Shown here: positions 43,402 to 52,848 of the stretch, piece by piece
How the letters are laid out: each line of letters opens with the position of its first letter
How positions within the stretch are numbered: position 1 is the stretch's first letter
Made by a program: the position numbers and the translations under genes
The notes under the pieces: model-generated
Told to the model about the DNA's origin: nothing
What the model saw: only the letters and a program-made list of their open reading frames with translations
Databases searched by the model: none
Source of the DNA: an uncultured Chitinophagaceae bacterium
GTDB lineage: Bacteria > Bacteroidota > Bacteroidia > Chitinophagales > Chitinophagaceae
Direction: 5' to 3'
NCBI GenBank assembly: GCA_937862815.1
Contig: CALMED010000012.1
Coordinates: forward strand, 219,452 to 283,451
Length of the DNA: 64,000 nucleotides

Positions 43402-46317
43402 TTAGCGAATGATGACTTCGTCAATAAACAGGTGCGACGGTGAACCTGCACTTTCGTGCCAGTCCGGCAACACACCACCGTTCACAGCACGAATACGGAT
43501 GTACCTTGCTTTCACCTGCACAGCGGCACCCAGTTCCTGCACCACCGGTCCTTTCACTTCCTTACCCATCCCGTTTCGTACGGTAACCACCGGAAAGAAA
43601 TTCTCACCGTCCCGGCTGGCTTCAAACTGCACTTCCTGCGGATAGAGGATCCAGGGACTGACTTCCTGCAACACATGCACCCCGAGGTAATTCAACCTGC
43701 GTACCCTTTTGAGGTCCACCACCGCTTCAAGATCTTTCCCGAAATAACTCTGCCACTCGCCCGTCTTCCAGTTGGAAGTGCCGGTGATGCCGTCAATCAG
43801 TGCTCCGGGACCACCGGCCGTGTACATGGGATGCACTTCGCTCAGCACCCGGATGCTGCGATCGGTGGGGATGCGGTAAAAGTTCTGTTGTACAACCGGC
43901 GAACGGAGACCCTCATTTTCTGCATACAATTCAACCCGGGCCGGTGAGCGGAGCAGAAAAGGCTTCCTGTAACGACGGAACGCTCCCTCATTGATGCGGT
44001 AATACAGATTCGCTGCCGTGTCAACGTGCCCTGCCACCACCTGCAGTTCGCGTTCAAACTTATACTGGTTCATCGCAAAAAAGGGAACGGGCAAAAAACC
44101 AGGCACCTCCACTCCGGCTACCGGGCGGTTTTCGGGTGCCGAACCCCACAGCTGCGGCTGTGTGTGCAGGTCAAATTCCAATACGCCCCCGGCCGCCAGG
44201 ACTGCATGATCCAGGTAATTTTTCGGGTAGTGCTGACCGTTAATGCTTACCCCCTTCACATAAAAGGAGCCGGGAGTTGAGCGGTTCGACCGGGTGGTGA
44301 AACGGTTGCCGTCTTCGAGGTGCAGGATCACTTCATCAAACAACGGTGTGCCCAGTTCATAATAGCCGCTCCCCGGTGTAACCGGGTAAAAGCCAAGGGC
44401 ACTCAGCACATACCATGCGCTCATCTGGCCACAGTCTTCGTTGCCGATGAGTCCGTCGGGACGATTGCCATAGAACTCCCGGCAGATGCGGTGCACCAGT
44501 TCCTGTGTGCGGTGAGGTTGCCCTACATGGTTGAAGAGATAGGCCATGTGATGGCTGGGTTCGTTACCGTGTGCATATTGCCCGATGAGTCCTGTAACGT
44601 CGGCCTGCTGGCGACCGGTAAGGGGTGCCTGCGTGGTGAACAATTCATTGAGGCGGCGGGCAAAAGCCGCCGACCCGCCGTGCAGCCGGATCAGCCCGGC
44701 CACATCGTGCTGGGCGGCAAACGCATATTGCCAGGCATTGGCTTCGGTGTAAAAGTTATTGACCTCCGCCGGGTCAAAGGGATGGAACCAGAAGCCCTGT
44801 ACTTTGCCCCGCAGGAAACCGGTCTGCGGATCAAATAGATTGCGGTAGTGCAGGGAGCGCTGCAGGTAACGGTCACGCACACCCGCACTATCCAGCCAGC
44901 CGGCAAACCGGGCGATGCACCAGTCGTCGTAGGCGTATTCCGCCGTTTTGGAAACACTTTCGTGGTCGTCGTTATTGGCGATAAAGCCTTTATCGCGATA
45001 GGCAGTGAGACCAAACCGGTTGCTTTCAGCATAACTGCGCATGGCAGTAAGCGCCAGGCCCGCGTCAAAATCGCGGATGCCTTTCTGCCACGCATCCACG
45101 ATTACGGGAACGGCATGGTACCCGATCATGCAGAAGGTTTCGTTACCGCTCAGCTCCCATACCGGCAACATACCCCCGTTTTTATACTGTGCCAGAAAGG
45201 TGTGGATCCAGTCGCGGGTTCGCTGGCGGTTCAGGATCGTCATCAGCGGATGCAGGGCCCGGTAAGTATCCCAGAGTGAAAAAACCGTGTAATTCGTAAA
45301 TCCACCGGCTGTGTGTACCTGCAGATCGGTGCCGCGGTACTGACCGTTGACATCCGTATACAGATTGGGGGCCAGGCTGGCGTGATACAGGGCTGTATAA
45401 AACACAACCTGCTCATCGGATGATCCACCCTTCACTTCAATCTTTCCCAGTTCCCGGTTCCAGGCGGCTTCGGCTTCCTGTTGCAACTGCTGAAAATTCC
45501 AATGCGGTATTTCCGTATCGAGGTTGAGGCGGGCGTTTTCATGGCTAACCCCCGATATGCCGATTTTCATCCGGAGATTCCGGTCTGCCGGCAGGGTGAA
45601 CCCAAACCAGGCTTTGATGTGTTTGCTTTGCAGGGAGCGGGTTTTGCCCACGGGTTGATCGTTCTCCGCCAGTTCATACCGGATGATGGGTTGCTCAAAA
45701 CGAATATAAAAATAGACATATTGATCCTGCGCCCAGGAACGGCTCCGCCGCATGCCCCGCACTTCATATTCATTCACTACTTCCAGCGATGCTTCCAGTA
45801 CTTCGTCGCGATGTACAAGGTCTAACAGGATCCTGCCCTCCTTTTCACCTTCCGGAAATGTATACTGGTGCATCCCCGAGCGGGCGGAAACCGTGAGCGC
45901 CGCGTTTATCCTGTGCTTTTCCAGCAATACTTCGTAGTAACCCGCATTTGCCTTTTCGGTTGAATGGGAAAATGGTGAGCGGTAATCCGAATTTTTCCAG
46001 TATACCGGGCCGCTGAAGGGCATTGCCAGCACATCGCAGTAATCGGCGATGCCGGTGCCACTGAGATGGGTATGCGAAAAACCGTAGATCAGGGAATCGG
46101 AATAATGATACCCGCTGCAGCCATCCCATCCTTCGAGACGGGTATCCGGACTCAGCTGCATCATCCCAAAGGGCAGGCTGGCGCCGGGGAAAGTGTGACC
46201 ATGACCGCCGGTACCGATAAAGGGATTGACCAGCCGGGCATACGAAACAGGTTGCGCCTCCGCAACGGGAGAAAATGCAGTCAAAGAAACAAAGAAGTAC
46301 AGCAGCAATCGGTTCAT
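43402..46317 (-). CDS. GH92 family alpha-1,2-mannosidase
   Basis: Exported calcium-dependent exo-alpha-mannosidase, about 971 aa from the chosen start (MNRLLLYFFVSLTAFS, with cleavage near AEAQ). The open frame extends 30 codons further. GH92 hallmarks: VNPFIGTGGHGHTFPGASLPFGMMQLSPDT, GCSGYHYSD, FSHTHLSGTG, and the acidic catalytic area GNEDCGQMSAWYVLSALGFYPV. The C-terminal ~130 residues, from VLSEVHPMYTAGGPGALIDG, look like a discoidin/F5-8 carbohydrate-binding module. It follows the GH2 mannosidase on the same strand with an 86-bp gap holding a TACCTTTC box (46329-46322). Confidence 0.93.
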   Translation of the reverse strand: MNRLLLYFFVSLTAFSPVAEAQPVSYARLVNPFIGTGGHGHTFPGASLPFGMMQLSPDTRLEGWDGCSGYHYSDSLIYGFSHTHLSGTGIADYCDVLAMPFSGPVYWKNSDYRSPFSHSTEKANAGYYEVLLEKHRINAALTVSARSGMHQYTFPEGEKEGRILLDLVHRDEVLEASLEVVNEYEVRGMRRSRSWAQDQYVYFYIRFEQPIIRYELAENDQPVGKTRSLQSKHIKAWFGFTLPADRNLRMKIGISGVSHENARLNLDTEIPHWNFQQLQQEAEAAWNRELGKIEVKGGSSDEQVVFYTALYHASLAPNLYTDVNGQYRGTDLQVHTAGGFTNYTVFSLWDTYRALHPLMTILNRQRTRDWIHTFLAQYKNGGMLPVWELSGNETFCMIGYHAVPVIVDAWQKGIRDFDAGLALTAMRSYAESNRFGLTAYRDKGFIANNDDHESVSKTAEYAYDDWCIARFAGWLDSAGVRDRYLQRSLHYRNLFDPQTGFLRGKVQGFWFHPFDPAEVNNFYTEANAWQYAFAAQHDVAGLIRLHGGSAAFARRLNELFTTQAPLTGRQQADVTGLIGQYAHGNEPSHHMAYLFNHVGQPHRTQELVHRICREFYGNRPDGLIGNEDCGQMSAWYVLSALGFYPVTPGSGYYELGTPLFDEVILHLEDGNRFTTRSNRSTPGSFYVKGVSINGQHYPKNYLDHAVLAAGGVLEFDLHTQPQLWGSAPENRPVAGVEVPGFLPVPFFAMNQYKFERELQVVAGHVDTAANLYYRINEGAFRRYRKPFLLRSPARVELYAENEGLRSPVVQQNFYRIPTDRSIRVLSEVHPMYTAGGPGALIDGITGTSNWKTGEWQSYFGKDLEAVVDLKRVRRLNYLGVHVLQEVSPWILYPQEVQFEASRDGENFFPVVTVRNGMGKEVKGPVVQELGAAVQVKARYIRIRAVNGGVLPDWHESAGSPSHLFIDEVIIR

Positions 46318-46403
46318 ACAGGAAAGGTAGGGGTTTCCGCTTGCCGAAAAAAAATGCGGCCAACGGTAAAGAAAGGCGGAAACCTGCTGCATGAAATTAT
46401 CCG

Positions 46404-48383
46404 TCATCGTGGCTGCAACACATCGTACAGCGATTTCACTTTCAGCTGTTTGATTTCGCCGGGATGCTGGTAGCGGCCATCAATCAGCAGCACTTTGCGC
46501 TCGCCGGCTTTGAGGTGAAAATAGTTGTCGTTCAACGGGACGTGTTCCCCTTCTTTGTACACATACACATACGCCGCATCGGTGGTGCTGGTGATAACGA
46601 TGCGGTTCTCGCCCTGGGAACTGAACCGGAATTCCGGTTTTTCCAGTTTCCACGACCGGGGTGGCAGGGAGTCGCGCTGCGGCAGCACATCATCGCGGTA
46701 CGCTTCTTTCACGGCATACCAGGCGGCTTTGGGGCGGCGGTAATAGTCGGTGATGCTCCAGCTTACCACCGGCCAGCAGTCGTTCAGCTGCCACAGGAGC
46801 GTTCCCTGGTTAACCGGGAATTTGCTGCGGTGAATGGCAATGCTGTTTTTGAGGATGAAGTACTGCAGGCACTGGGTGAGATAGGTATAATCCTCCGCAG
46901 TGAGTTGCTGCACCCTGCCGGAATCGAGGAAATACCGGTGCAGGTAATGTTGCAGGTTCTGGTAGCCGGTGGGATGTTTCTGGTGCAGGCGCAAAGCGTC
47001 TGAAAACAGGTAGCGATCGGCCGGCGCTGTAAAGTCCTTCACGGTTTCCCAGGTGGGCATGGCCTGCATGCCGTATTCGCTTACAAAGCGCCCGGTTTTG
47101 TGTTCAAACACTTCCAGGTCCTGCAGCCCCCACCAGAGTCCCCAGTAATGACTGTCGCCCTCCGTGATGCTTTGCGGCCGGCCCCAGCCGTGTACCGGCG
47201 AGCTGGGCAGATAGGGCCGGGTGCCATCCCATTGCTGCAGCCATACCGGCAGGCTGTCGTGAAACAGCCGTTGATAGGCATTCCAGACGGCCGCTGAATC
47301 GGCACCGTGCAGGTTGAACGGGCCTTGCCAGCCCCAATTGTTCCAGGCTTCCTCCACTTCGTTGTTACCGCACCAGAGCACGATGCACTTGTATTTCCGC
47401 AAGCGCTTCACCTGGTACTCCAGTTCGGCTTTCACGTTCCGGAAAAAGGAATCATCCACCGGTATCATGCCACCGGCAAACATGAAATCCTGCCATACAT
47501 TGATCCTGTACCGGTCGCACAGTTCATAAAAAATATCTGCTTCGTACACACCCCCACCCCAAACGCGAAGCATGTTCATGTTTGCTTCCTTTGCCAGCCG
47601 GATGATGCGGTGATAATCGCGGGAGGTAAGCCGGGGCAGAAAGACATCGGACGGAATATAATTAGCACCTTTCATGTACACCGGCTGACCGTCAATCCGG
47701 AAATAGAAAGACTGGCCGGTGCTGTCGGTTTCCCGAACCAGTTCCACCCTACGCGGGTTGGCAAAAGGCGTATCGGTTAACCGGTACCGGTAGCCTTCGA
47801 GGTATGCGGGCTTCCAGATGCCGCAGGTGATGAAGGTGGGGCCCCAGTCCCAGCCGAAATGATACTGGGCTTTACGTACATGTACGCGGGGATGATCGGG
47901 GATGGCATATGTGGAAGAACGGGCCAGCGAATCGGCCACCCGCCGGGCGGAATTAAAATGCACCACGAGCTCATTGCTTTCCCGCAACAGGGCTTTCACC
48001 GGGATGCGCCACTGGCGGAACATGTTGTTCACCCGTAACAGCAAAGCGCCATTAAGATAAATGAAAGCATCGGTATCCAGGCCGTCAAACACCAGGTCCA
48101 CCTGCTCCTGTTGCCGCATGGCGGCCGTGGCTGTAAAACGGACCCGGTATTCCCATGTTGCCGTATCAATCCATTGCAGGGCTGTTTCGTTGGTTCCAAA
48201 AAACGGATCGGGAATTCGCTTCAACTGCAGCAGATCGGTATGGACGGTGCCCGGAACGGTAGCCGGCAGCCAGGCATCGGTACCCTGCTGGCGGAACTGC
48301 CACACGCGGTGTAGTTCCTGCCGCAGCTGTGCCGGCGCACGCACGGCAACGAATAAGCATAACAGCAACAGGAAAACTTTCAT
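46404..48383 (-). CDS. GH2 beta-mannosidase lacking an internal beta-sandwich domain
   Basis: Exported GH2 enzyme of 659 aa from the chosen ATG (MKVFLLLLCLFVAVRAPAQ). It carries the sugar-binding domain (WQFRQQGTDAWLPATVPGTVHTDLL, YHFGWDWGP), the TIM barrel with acid/base Glu in WCGNNEVEEAW, and the nucleophile Glu in FVSEYGMQAMP. Between CGIWKPAYLEGY and RRVELVRETDSTGQSFYF only about 12 residues remain, where homologues have a ~100-130-residue Ig-like beta-sandwich. Total length is well below the usual ~820-850 aa. Catalytic residues are intact, so it may be active. The longer open frame to 48479 would run through the terminator at 48421 and is rejected. Confidence 0.9.
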   Translation of the reverse strand: MKVFLLLLCLFVAVRAPAQLRQELHRVWQFRQQGTDAWLPATVPGTVHTDLLQLKRIPDPFFGTNETALQWIDTATWEYRVRFTATAAMRQQEQVDLVFDGLDTDAFIYLNGALLLRVNNMFRQWRIPVKALLRESNELVVHFNSARRVADSLARSSTYAIPDHPRVHVRKAQYHFGWDWGPTFITCGIWKPAYLEGYRYRLTDTPFANPRRVELVRETDSTGQSFYFRIDGQPVYMKGANYIPSDVFLPRLTSRDYHRIIRLAKEANMNMLRVWGGGVYEADIFYELCDRYRINVWQDFMFAGGMIPVDDSFFRNVKAELEYQVKRLRKYKCIVLWCGNNEVEEAWNNWGWQGPFNLHGADSAAVWNAYQRLFHDSLPVWLQQWDGTRPYLPSSPVHGWGRPQSITEGDSHYWGLWWGLQDLEVFEHKTGRFVSEYGMQAMPTWETVKDFTAPADRYLFSDALRLHQKHPTGYQNLQHYLHRYFLDSGRVQQLTAEDYTYLTQCLQYFILKNSIAIHRSKFPVNQGTLLWQLNDCWPVVSWSITDYYRRPKAAWYAVKEAYRDDVLPQRDSLPPRSWKLEKPEFRFSSQGENRIVITSTTDAAYVYVYKEGEHVPLNDNYFHLKAGERKVLLIDGRYQHPGEIKQLKVKSLYDVLQPR

Positions 48384-48389
48384 GCTTTC

Positions 48390-48397
48390 CGAAATTA
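48390..48397 (-). promoter_or_regulatory. Putative -7 element of the mannosidase pair
   Basis: TAATTTCG on the minus strand matches TAnnTTTG at 7 of 8 positions and ends 6 nt before the ATG at 48383. It lies just downstream of the terminator at 48421-48444, which marks a new transcription unit with a very short leader. Confidence 0.4.
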
Positions 48398-48420
48398 GGG
48401 AATGCAGGGGGATAAAAAAA

Positions 48421-48444
48421 GCCGGCTGCAAAGCTGCAGCCGGC
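48421..48444. terminator. Terminator after the beta-glucan operon
   Basis: Perfect 10-bp stem GCCGGCTGCA / TGCAGCCGGC with a 4-nt loop, flanked by seven T on the minus strand (48414-48420) and by a T-run after GACG on the plus strand. It separates the susCD-GH16-GH3 transcript from the GH2/GH92 genes. The rest of the 48445-48634 stretch is AT-rich and holds no gene that I can see. Confidence 0.88.
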
Positions 48445-48634
48445 GACGTTTTTTTCGAATCAGGTCTTGCTCCAGACATGATCAGCTGAAATTATGATTC
48501 AATCGACTAATCGTGCTCCGCCCTTATATATTGCATGCATTGTCCGATTTGCTCACCAAAATATAAACTAATACAATAATCCTGCCGTTTCCGTTGTAAG
48601 TTTACCAATTGAGTATGATAATTACTAAAAACTA

Positions 48635-50896
48635 TCACCGCACCCAGTTCACCGCCTTGCTTTGCACGTCGCTTGAATTACCGCCGATCATGATATCAAA
48701 TACGCCCGGTTCCCAATCGAACCGGAGCTGGTCGTCGTAAAAGCGCAGGTCGCTGGTGGTAATGCGGAAGGTAACGGTTTTACTTTCGCCGGGCTTCAGT
48801 TGCACCTGCTGAAAGCCTTTCAACTCCTTCACCGGGCGCACCACCTTCCCCACCCGGTCGCGGATGTACAGCTGTACGGTTTCCTTACCGGTGATGGTTC
48901 CGGTGTTTGTAACCGTTATAGAAGCCTCCAGGGTCTGTTTCCCTGTTAAAACGGTATCCGACAACACCAGTGGCCCGTAAGCAAACTGTGTGTAACTGAG
49001 CCCGTACCCAAAGGGGAAGCGGGGCGAACGGGGGAGGTCAATATATGCCGTTACATAAAGACTGTGGTTTTCGTATTCGGGCGGTCGGCCGGTATTGTAA
49101 TGATTGTAATAAATGGGCACCTGTCCTACCGACCGGGGAAAGGTCATGGGCAGCTTGCCGGAGGGGTTGTAATCGCCAAACACCACGTCGGCAATGGCAT
49201 TGCCCGCCTGGGTGCCCAGCCACCAGGTGTAAAGGATGGCCGGCACATGATCCGCCGCCCAGTTAAACACCAGCGGACGACCCGCGTGTACCAGCAGCAC
49301 CACCGGTTTACCTGTGGCCACCAGCACTTTGATCAGCTCTTCCTGCACACCGGGCAGTTGAATATTGCTGCGGCTCTTGGCTTCGCCGCTCATGTCGTGG
49401 GCCTCACCAACGGTGAGTAAAATGACATCCGACTGTTGTGCCACAGCAACTGCTTCGGCGAATCCGGCTGTGCCGGAATCGTTGATGTTGCAGCCCCTGG
49501 CGTACAACAGGGACCCGTCGCCGCGCAGTTTGTTTACCACTCCCTGCCAGAGCGAAACGATACGGCTGGAATCATCCGGCCATTCGAGGCTCCAGAAACC
49601 CAGGTTGTCACGGACGGCCTTTACAAAGGGCCCGATCAGCGCGATCTTTTTCCCCTGCTTTGCAACCGGCAGTACCGGTCCCTCATTCTTCAGCAGTACA
49701 ATGCTCTTCCTCCCCATGTCGCGGGCAGCATCCAGGTGGTCGGGATGGTTCCAGTACTGCTCCTGCCGTTCGGGCTTGCTGAAACGGAAGGGATCATCAA
49801 ACAGTCCCAACTCAAATTTCTTGCGCAGGATACGGCGAACGGCCTCGTCCACCAGGGTTATGGGTACCCGACCCTGCCGCACCAGGTCGGCCAGGTGAAG
49901 ATGATAGCAACGTCCTTCCATATCCATATCGCTGCCAGCCAGTATGCCGTGCAGGGCAGCCTCGCTGGAATCGGCGGCATAGCCATGATCCACCATTTCG
50001 GCAATGCTGCCCCAGTCGCTCACCACAAACCCTTTAAAGTTCCACTGCTTTTTCAAAATGTCGCGTTGCAGGTAGCGGTTACCCGTGGCCGGTATGCCGT
50101 TGAGGTCGTTGAACGAGTTCATGAAGGTGGCAACGCCGGCTTCCGCCGCTGCCTGGAACGGGGGCAGGTAATATTGCCAGAGCATGCGCGGGCTCATGTC
50201 CACACTGTTGTAATCCCGCCCGCCGATGGCAGCTCCGTAGGCAGCAAAGTGTTTGGCGCAGGCCATTACGGCATCTGTATGGCCAAGGCCGTTGCCCTGG
50301 AAACCTTTTACACGGGCACGGGCGATCCACGAACCGAGGAAGGGGTCTTCGCCGGCGCCTTCCATCACCCGGCCCCAGCGGGGATCGCGGGATATGTCCA
50401 CCATGGGCGCAAAGGTCCAGTGAATACCGGCTGCCGATGCTTCCACAGCGGCGATGCGTGCACTCCGCTCAATGGCTTCCAGGTCCCAGCTGGCCGCTTC
50501 GGCCAGCGGCAACGGAAAAGTAGTGCGGAAGCCATGAATAACATCGTAGCCAAAGAGCATGGGAATTTTGAGGCGCGACTGCAGGGCATGCTCCTGCAGC
50601 ATGCGGGTATGTTCCACGCCACTAACATTGAGCATGGAGCCGACCCTGCCGGTTCGTATTTGCTCCACTTTGTTATTATCCTGCCGTATCGGACCGGTGA
50701 ACTTCCAGTCGCTGGTATACTGGTTGAGTTGACCCACTTTCTCTTCCAGGGTCATTAAGCGCAACAAGGAATCCACCCGCTGATCCAGGGTCTTTTTTTT
50801 CTGAGCTGTTACAGCAAAGGCGATCAGCAGGAAAAAAAACAGCACGGCTATCCGGGCTGTATCGAAGGAGAATATTTTATCAAATAGAAGGTTCAT
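48635..50896 (-). CDS. GH3 beta-glucosidase (BglX-like)
   Basis: Exported GH3 enzyme of about 753 aa. Signal peptide FFFLLIAFAVTAQ; the ATG at 50896 is preferred over the upstream TTG at 50914. Domain order: TIM barrel with GYDVIHGFRTTFP, DPRWGRVMEGAGEDPFLGS, the KHFAAYG substrate motif, and the nucleophile Asp in GFVVSDWGS. Then comes the alpha/beta sandwich (LTVGEAHDMSGEAKSRSNIQLP), and the fibronectin III-like C-terminal domain. It likely hydrolyses beta-glucan oligosaccharides released by the neighbouring GH16 enzymes. It is the last gene of the beta-glucan transcript. Confidence 0.94.
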   Translation of the reverse strand: MNLLFDKIFSFDTARIAVLFFFLLIAFAVTAQKKKTLDQRVDSLLRLMTLEEKVGQLNQYTSDWKFTGPIRQDNNKVEQIRTGRVGSMLNVSGVEHTRMLQEHALQSRLKIPMLFGYDVIHGFRTTFPLPLAEAASWDLEAIERSARIAAVEASAAGIHWTFAPMVDISRDPRWGRVMEGAGEDPFLGSWIARARVKGFQGNGLGHTDAVMACAKHFAAYGAAIGGRDYNSVDMSPRMLWQYYLPPFQAAAEAGVATFMNSFNDLNGIPATGNRYLQRDILKKQWNFKGFVVSDWGSIAEMVDHGYAADSSEAALHGILAGSDMDMEGRCYHLHLADLVRQGRVPITLVDEAVRRILRKKFELGLFDDPFRFSKPERQEQYWNHPDHLDAARDMGRKSIVLLKNEGPVLPVAKQGKKIALIGPFVKAVRDNLGFWSLEWPDDSSRIVSLWQGVVNKLRGDGSLLYARGCNINDSGTAGFAEAVAVAQQSDVILLTVGEAHDMSGEAKSRSNIQLPGVQEELIKVLVATGKPVVLLVHAGRPLVFNWAADHVPAILYTWWLGTQAGNAIADVVFGDYNPSGKLPMTFPRSVGQVPIYYNHYNTGRPPEYENHSLYVTAYIDLPRSPRFPFGYGLSYTQFAYGPLVLSDTVLTGKQTLEASITVTNTGTITGKETVQLYIRDRVGKVVRPVKELKGFQQVQLKPGESKTVTFRITTSDLRFYDDQLRFDWEPGVFDIMIGGNSSDVQSKAVNWVR

Positions 50897-50914
50897 GCAT
50901 CCGGTTTCTTGCAA

Positions 50915-51739
50915 TTATTGATAGATACGTACATAATCAATTTCCATTCGCTGGGGAAAGATGGCGTTGTCCACACCGTGCTTACCGCCCCAGTTGCCCC
51001 CAACTGCAACATTCAGAATGAGATGAAATTCCTGGTCAAACGGCCAGGCGTCCGTACCCTTTTTCTGATTTACGTACTCGTAATATTTCACCCCGTCTAT
51101 AAAAAAATGAATATAATCAGCGGTCCACTCAATGGCATACACGTGAAAACTGGAAGAAAGGTCTTTCCGGGCAGCAACGCCCCCTTTCTGTGTACCCAGC
51201 ATCCCGTTGTAAGCGCCGGTGTGTACGGTTCCGTAGATGGAATCGGGGGCATAGCCTACAAATTCCATGATGTCAATTTCTCCGCTGTGCGGCCATCCAC
51301 CGTACTTCCATGCTGTTGGCAACATCCAGATGGCCGGCCACATACCAACCCCGGACGGCAGTTTGGCACGTATCTCAAACCGCCCGTATTTCCAATCGCC
51401 TTTATACTTCGAAACCAGCCGGGCAGACGTGTAAGAAGCACCTTTGTAATCTTCCCGGTGGGCTTCGATTATCAGTTTTCCATCTTCCACCCGTGCGTTC
51501 TCCCTGCGGCCTTCCGTATAATACTGCAGTTCGTTATTGCCCCACCCACAGTTTTCCGGGCACCCCCTGCCGTAATCATAACTCCACTTAAGGCTGTCGG
51601 GAAATCCCCCGACGGAAAACTCGTCTGCCCAAACCAATTGCCTGTTCACCAACTGTGCATGTGCAGAGAAAGCACCAAGCAGCAATAAGCACCCGGACAA
51701 AAATCGGCAGATATGGAAACAAGATTTCATGGCAAACAT
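50915..51739 (-). CDS. GH16 endo-beta-glucanase (laminarinase type)
   Basis: Secreted endoglucanase of 274 aa. Signal peptide ending SAHAQ, then a single GH16 jelly roll. The catalytic motif is GEIDIMEFVG (E-x-D-x-x-E), preceded by MWPAIWMLP, and the fold ends MEIDYVRIYQ. The N-terminal WGNNELQYYTEGRRENARV pattern is that of laminarinase/beta-1,3-glucanase members. The start may be ATG 51739 or 51730. It shares family but not PKD domain with the next gene upstream, suggesting complementary cleavage sites. Confidence 0.93.
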   Translation of the reverse strand: MFAMKSCFHICRFLSGCLLLLGAFSAHAQLVNRQLVWADEFSVGGFPDSLKWSYDYGRGCPENCGWGNNELQYYTEGRRENARVEDGKLIIEAHREDYKGASYTSARLVSKYKGDWKYGRFEIRAKLPSGVGMWPAIWMLPTAWKYGGWPHSGEIDIMEFVGYAPDSIYGTVHTGAYNGMLGTQKGGVAARKDLSSSFHVYAIEWTADYIHFFIDGVKYYEYVNQKKGTDAWPFDQEFHLILNVAVGGNWGGKHGVDNAIFPQRMEIDYVRIYQ

Positions 51740-51819
51740 AAGGAAAGAATGAAAGCTGCCTGATTGAAGAAAAAAGCAGGAATCATTCTTTCATGAACTA
51801 TTGATTATGATACTTCGAA

Positions 51820-52848
51820 CTATTGATACACCCGGATATAATCCACCTCCATCGTTCCGCTGGTAAAGCCCGATTCAACAGGACCGCCGAAATTACCTCC
51901 CATGGCCACATTCATGATGATGAAAAAGTTCTGGTTAAACGGCAATGAAGATGTATTGGCAAAGGTGAAGAAAGGAACTCCGTCCACCGAAAAACGGATA
52001 ATGGCCGGAGTCCATTCCACAGAATACACTTTGAATTCGGTCGTTACTTTCGGAACTGTTACCTGTCCGCCTACCGCGTTGCCGCCGGAAAAACCCGGGT
52101 AATGCAGGGTCCCGTAAATTTTATTGAGTTGGGCGCCCACATGCTCCATGATATCAATTTCACCACAGGCAGGCCATCCAACCGTACCAAAATTGGCGCC
52201 GAGCATCCAGATGGCAGGCCAGGTACCCACCCCGGCCGGCAGTTTGGCCCGGGCCTCCACTTTTCCATAACGGAAAGAGAATTTATCACGGGTGAGCAGG
52301 CGGGCCGATGTAAAATTGCTACCGCTGAATGCTTCCCGTCGCGCCACTATTTTGAGTGTGCCGTTTGAGATGCTCACATTTTCCGGGCGGCTGGTATAAA
52401 ACTGCAGTTCGTTGTTACCCCATCCGCTGGAGCCGGTGCCGATATCGTACCCCCACCTGGCCGGATCCGGCGCACCGGCTGTATTGAACTCATCCGACCA
52501 TACCAGGGTTAAGGCAACCGTTACCGAAATGGTAAGCGTCTTGGAGAGCGTTTGCCCCGAAGCACTACGTGCCGTGACCTTGGTGGTATAGTTTCCGGAG
52601 GCGGGATACTTATACGTTACTGTGCCGGAAGGAACATCCTGAAACACACCATTACCAAAGTCAAACTCGTAATTCACCGCGTTGGTCGCGCTGGCCGTAA
52701 AGGTCACATTTCCGCTGTTATTGGTACTAACATCGGCGGTAAAGGTGAGATTCGTGGGAGCAATATCGACCGGTCCGGCATTCTTTTTCTTACAGGAAAA
52801 AGAAACCAGCACCAGGAGGAGCATCCCGCAGACGGACCATTTCATCAT
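51820..52848 (-). CDS. PKD-GH16 lipoprotein endo-beta-glucanase
   Basis: Lipid-anchored endoglucanase of 342 aa. Lipobox VSFSC followed by KKK, a PKD domain at about 30-110 (YEFDFGNGVFQDVPSGTVTYKYPASGNYTTKV), then a GH16 catalytic domain. The motif is GEIDIMEHVG, with WGNNELQFYTSRPENVSI and TWPAIWMLGANFG as in laminarinases. It is probably the surface enzyme that first cuts the polymer. Its ATG overlaps the stop of the upstream gene as ATGA (52845-52848). Confidence 0.94.
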   Translation of the reverse strand: MMKWSVCGMLLLVLVSFSCKKKNAGPVDIAPTNLTFTADVSTNNSGNVTFTASATNAVNYEFDFGNGVFQDVPSGTVTYKYPASGNYTTKVTARSASGQTLSKTLTISVTVALTLVWSDEFNTAGAPDPARWGYDIGTGSSGWGNNELQFYTSRPENVSISNGTLKIVARREAFSGSNFTSARLLTRDKFSFRYGKVEARAKLPAGVGTWPAIWMLGANFGTVGWPACGEIDIMEHVGAQLNKIYGTLHYPGFSGGNAVGGQVTVPKVTTEFKVYSVEWTPAIIRFSVDGVPFFTFANTSSLPFNQNFFIIMNVAMGGNFGGPVESGFTSGTMEVDYIRVYQ

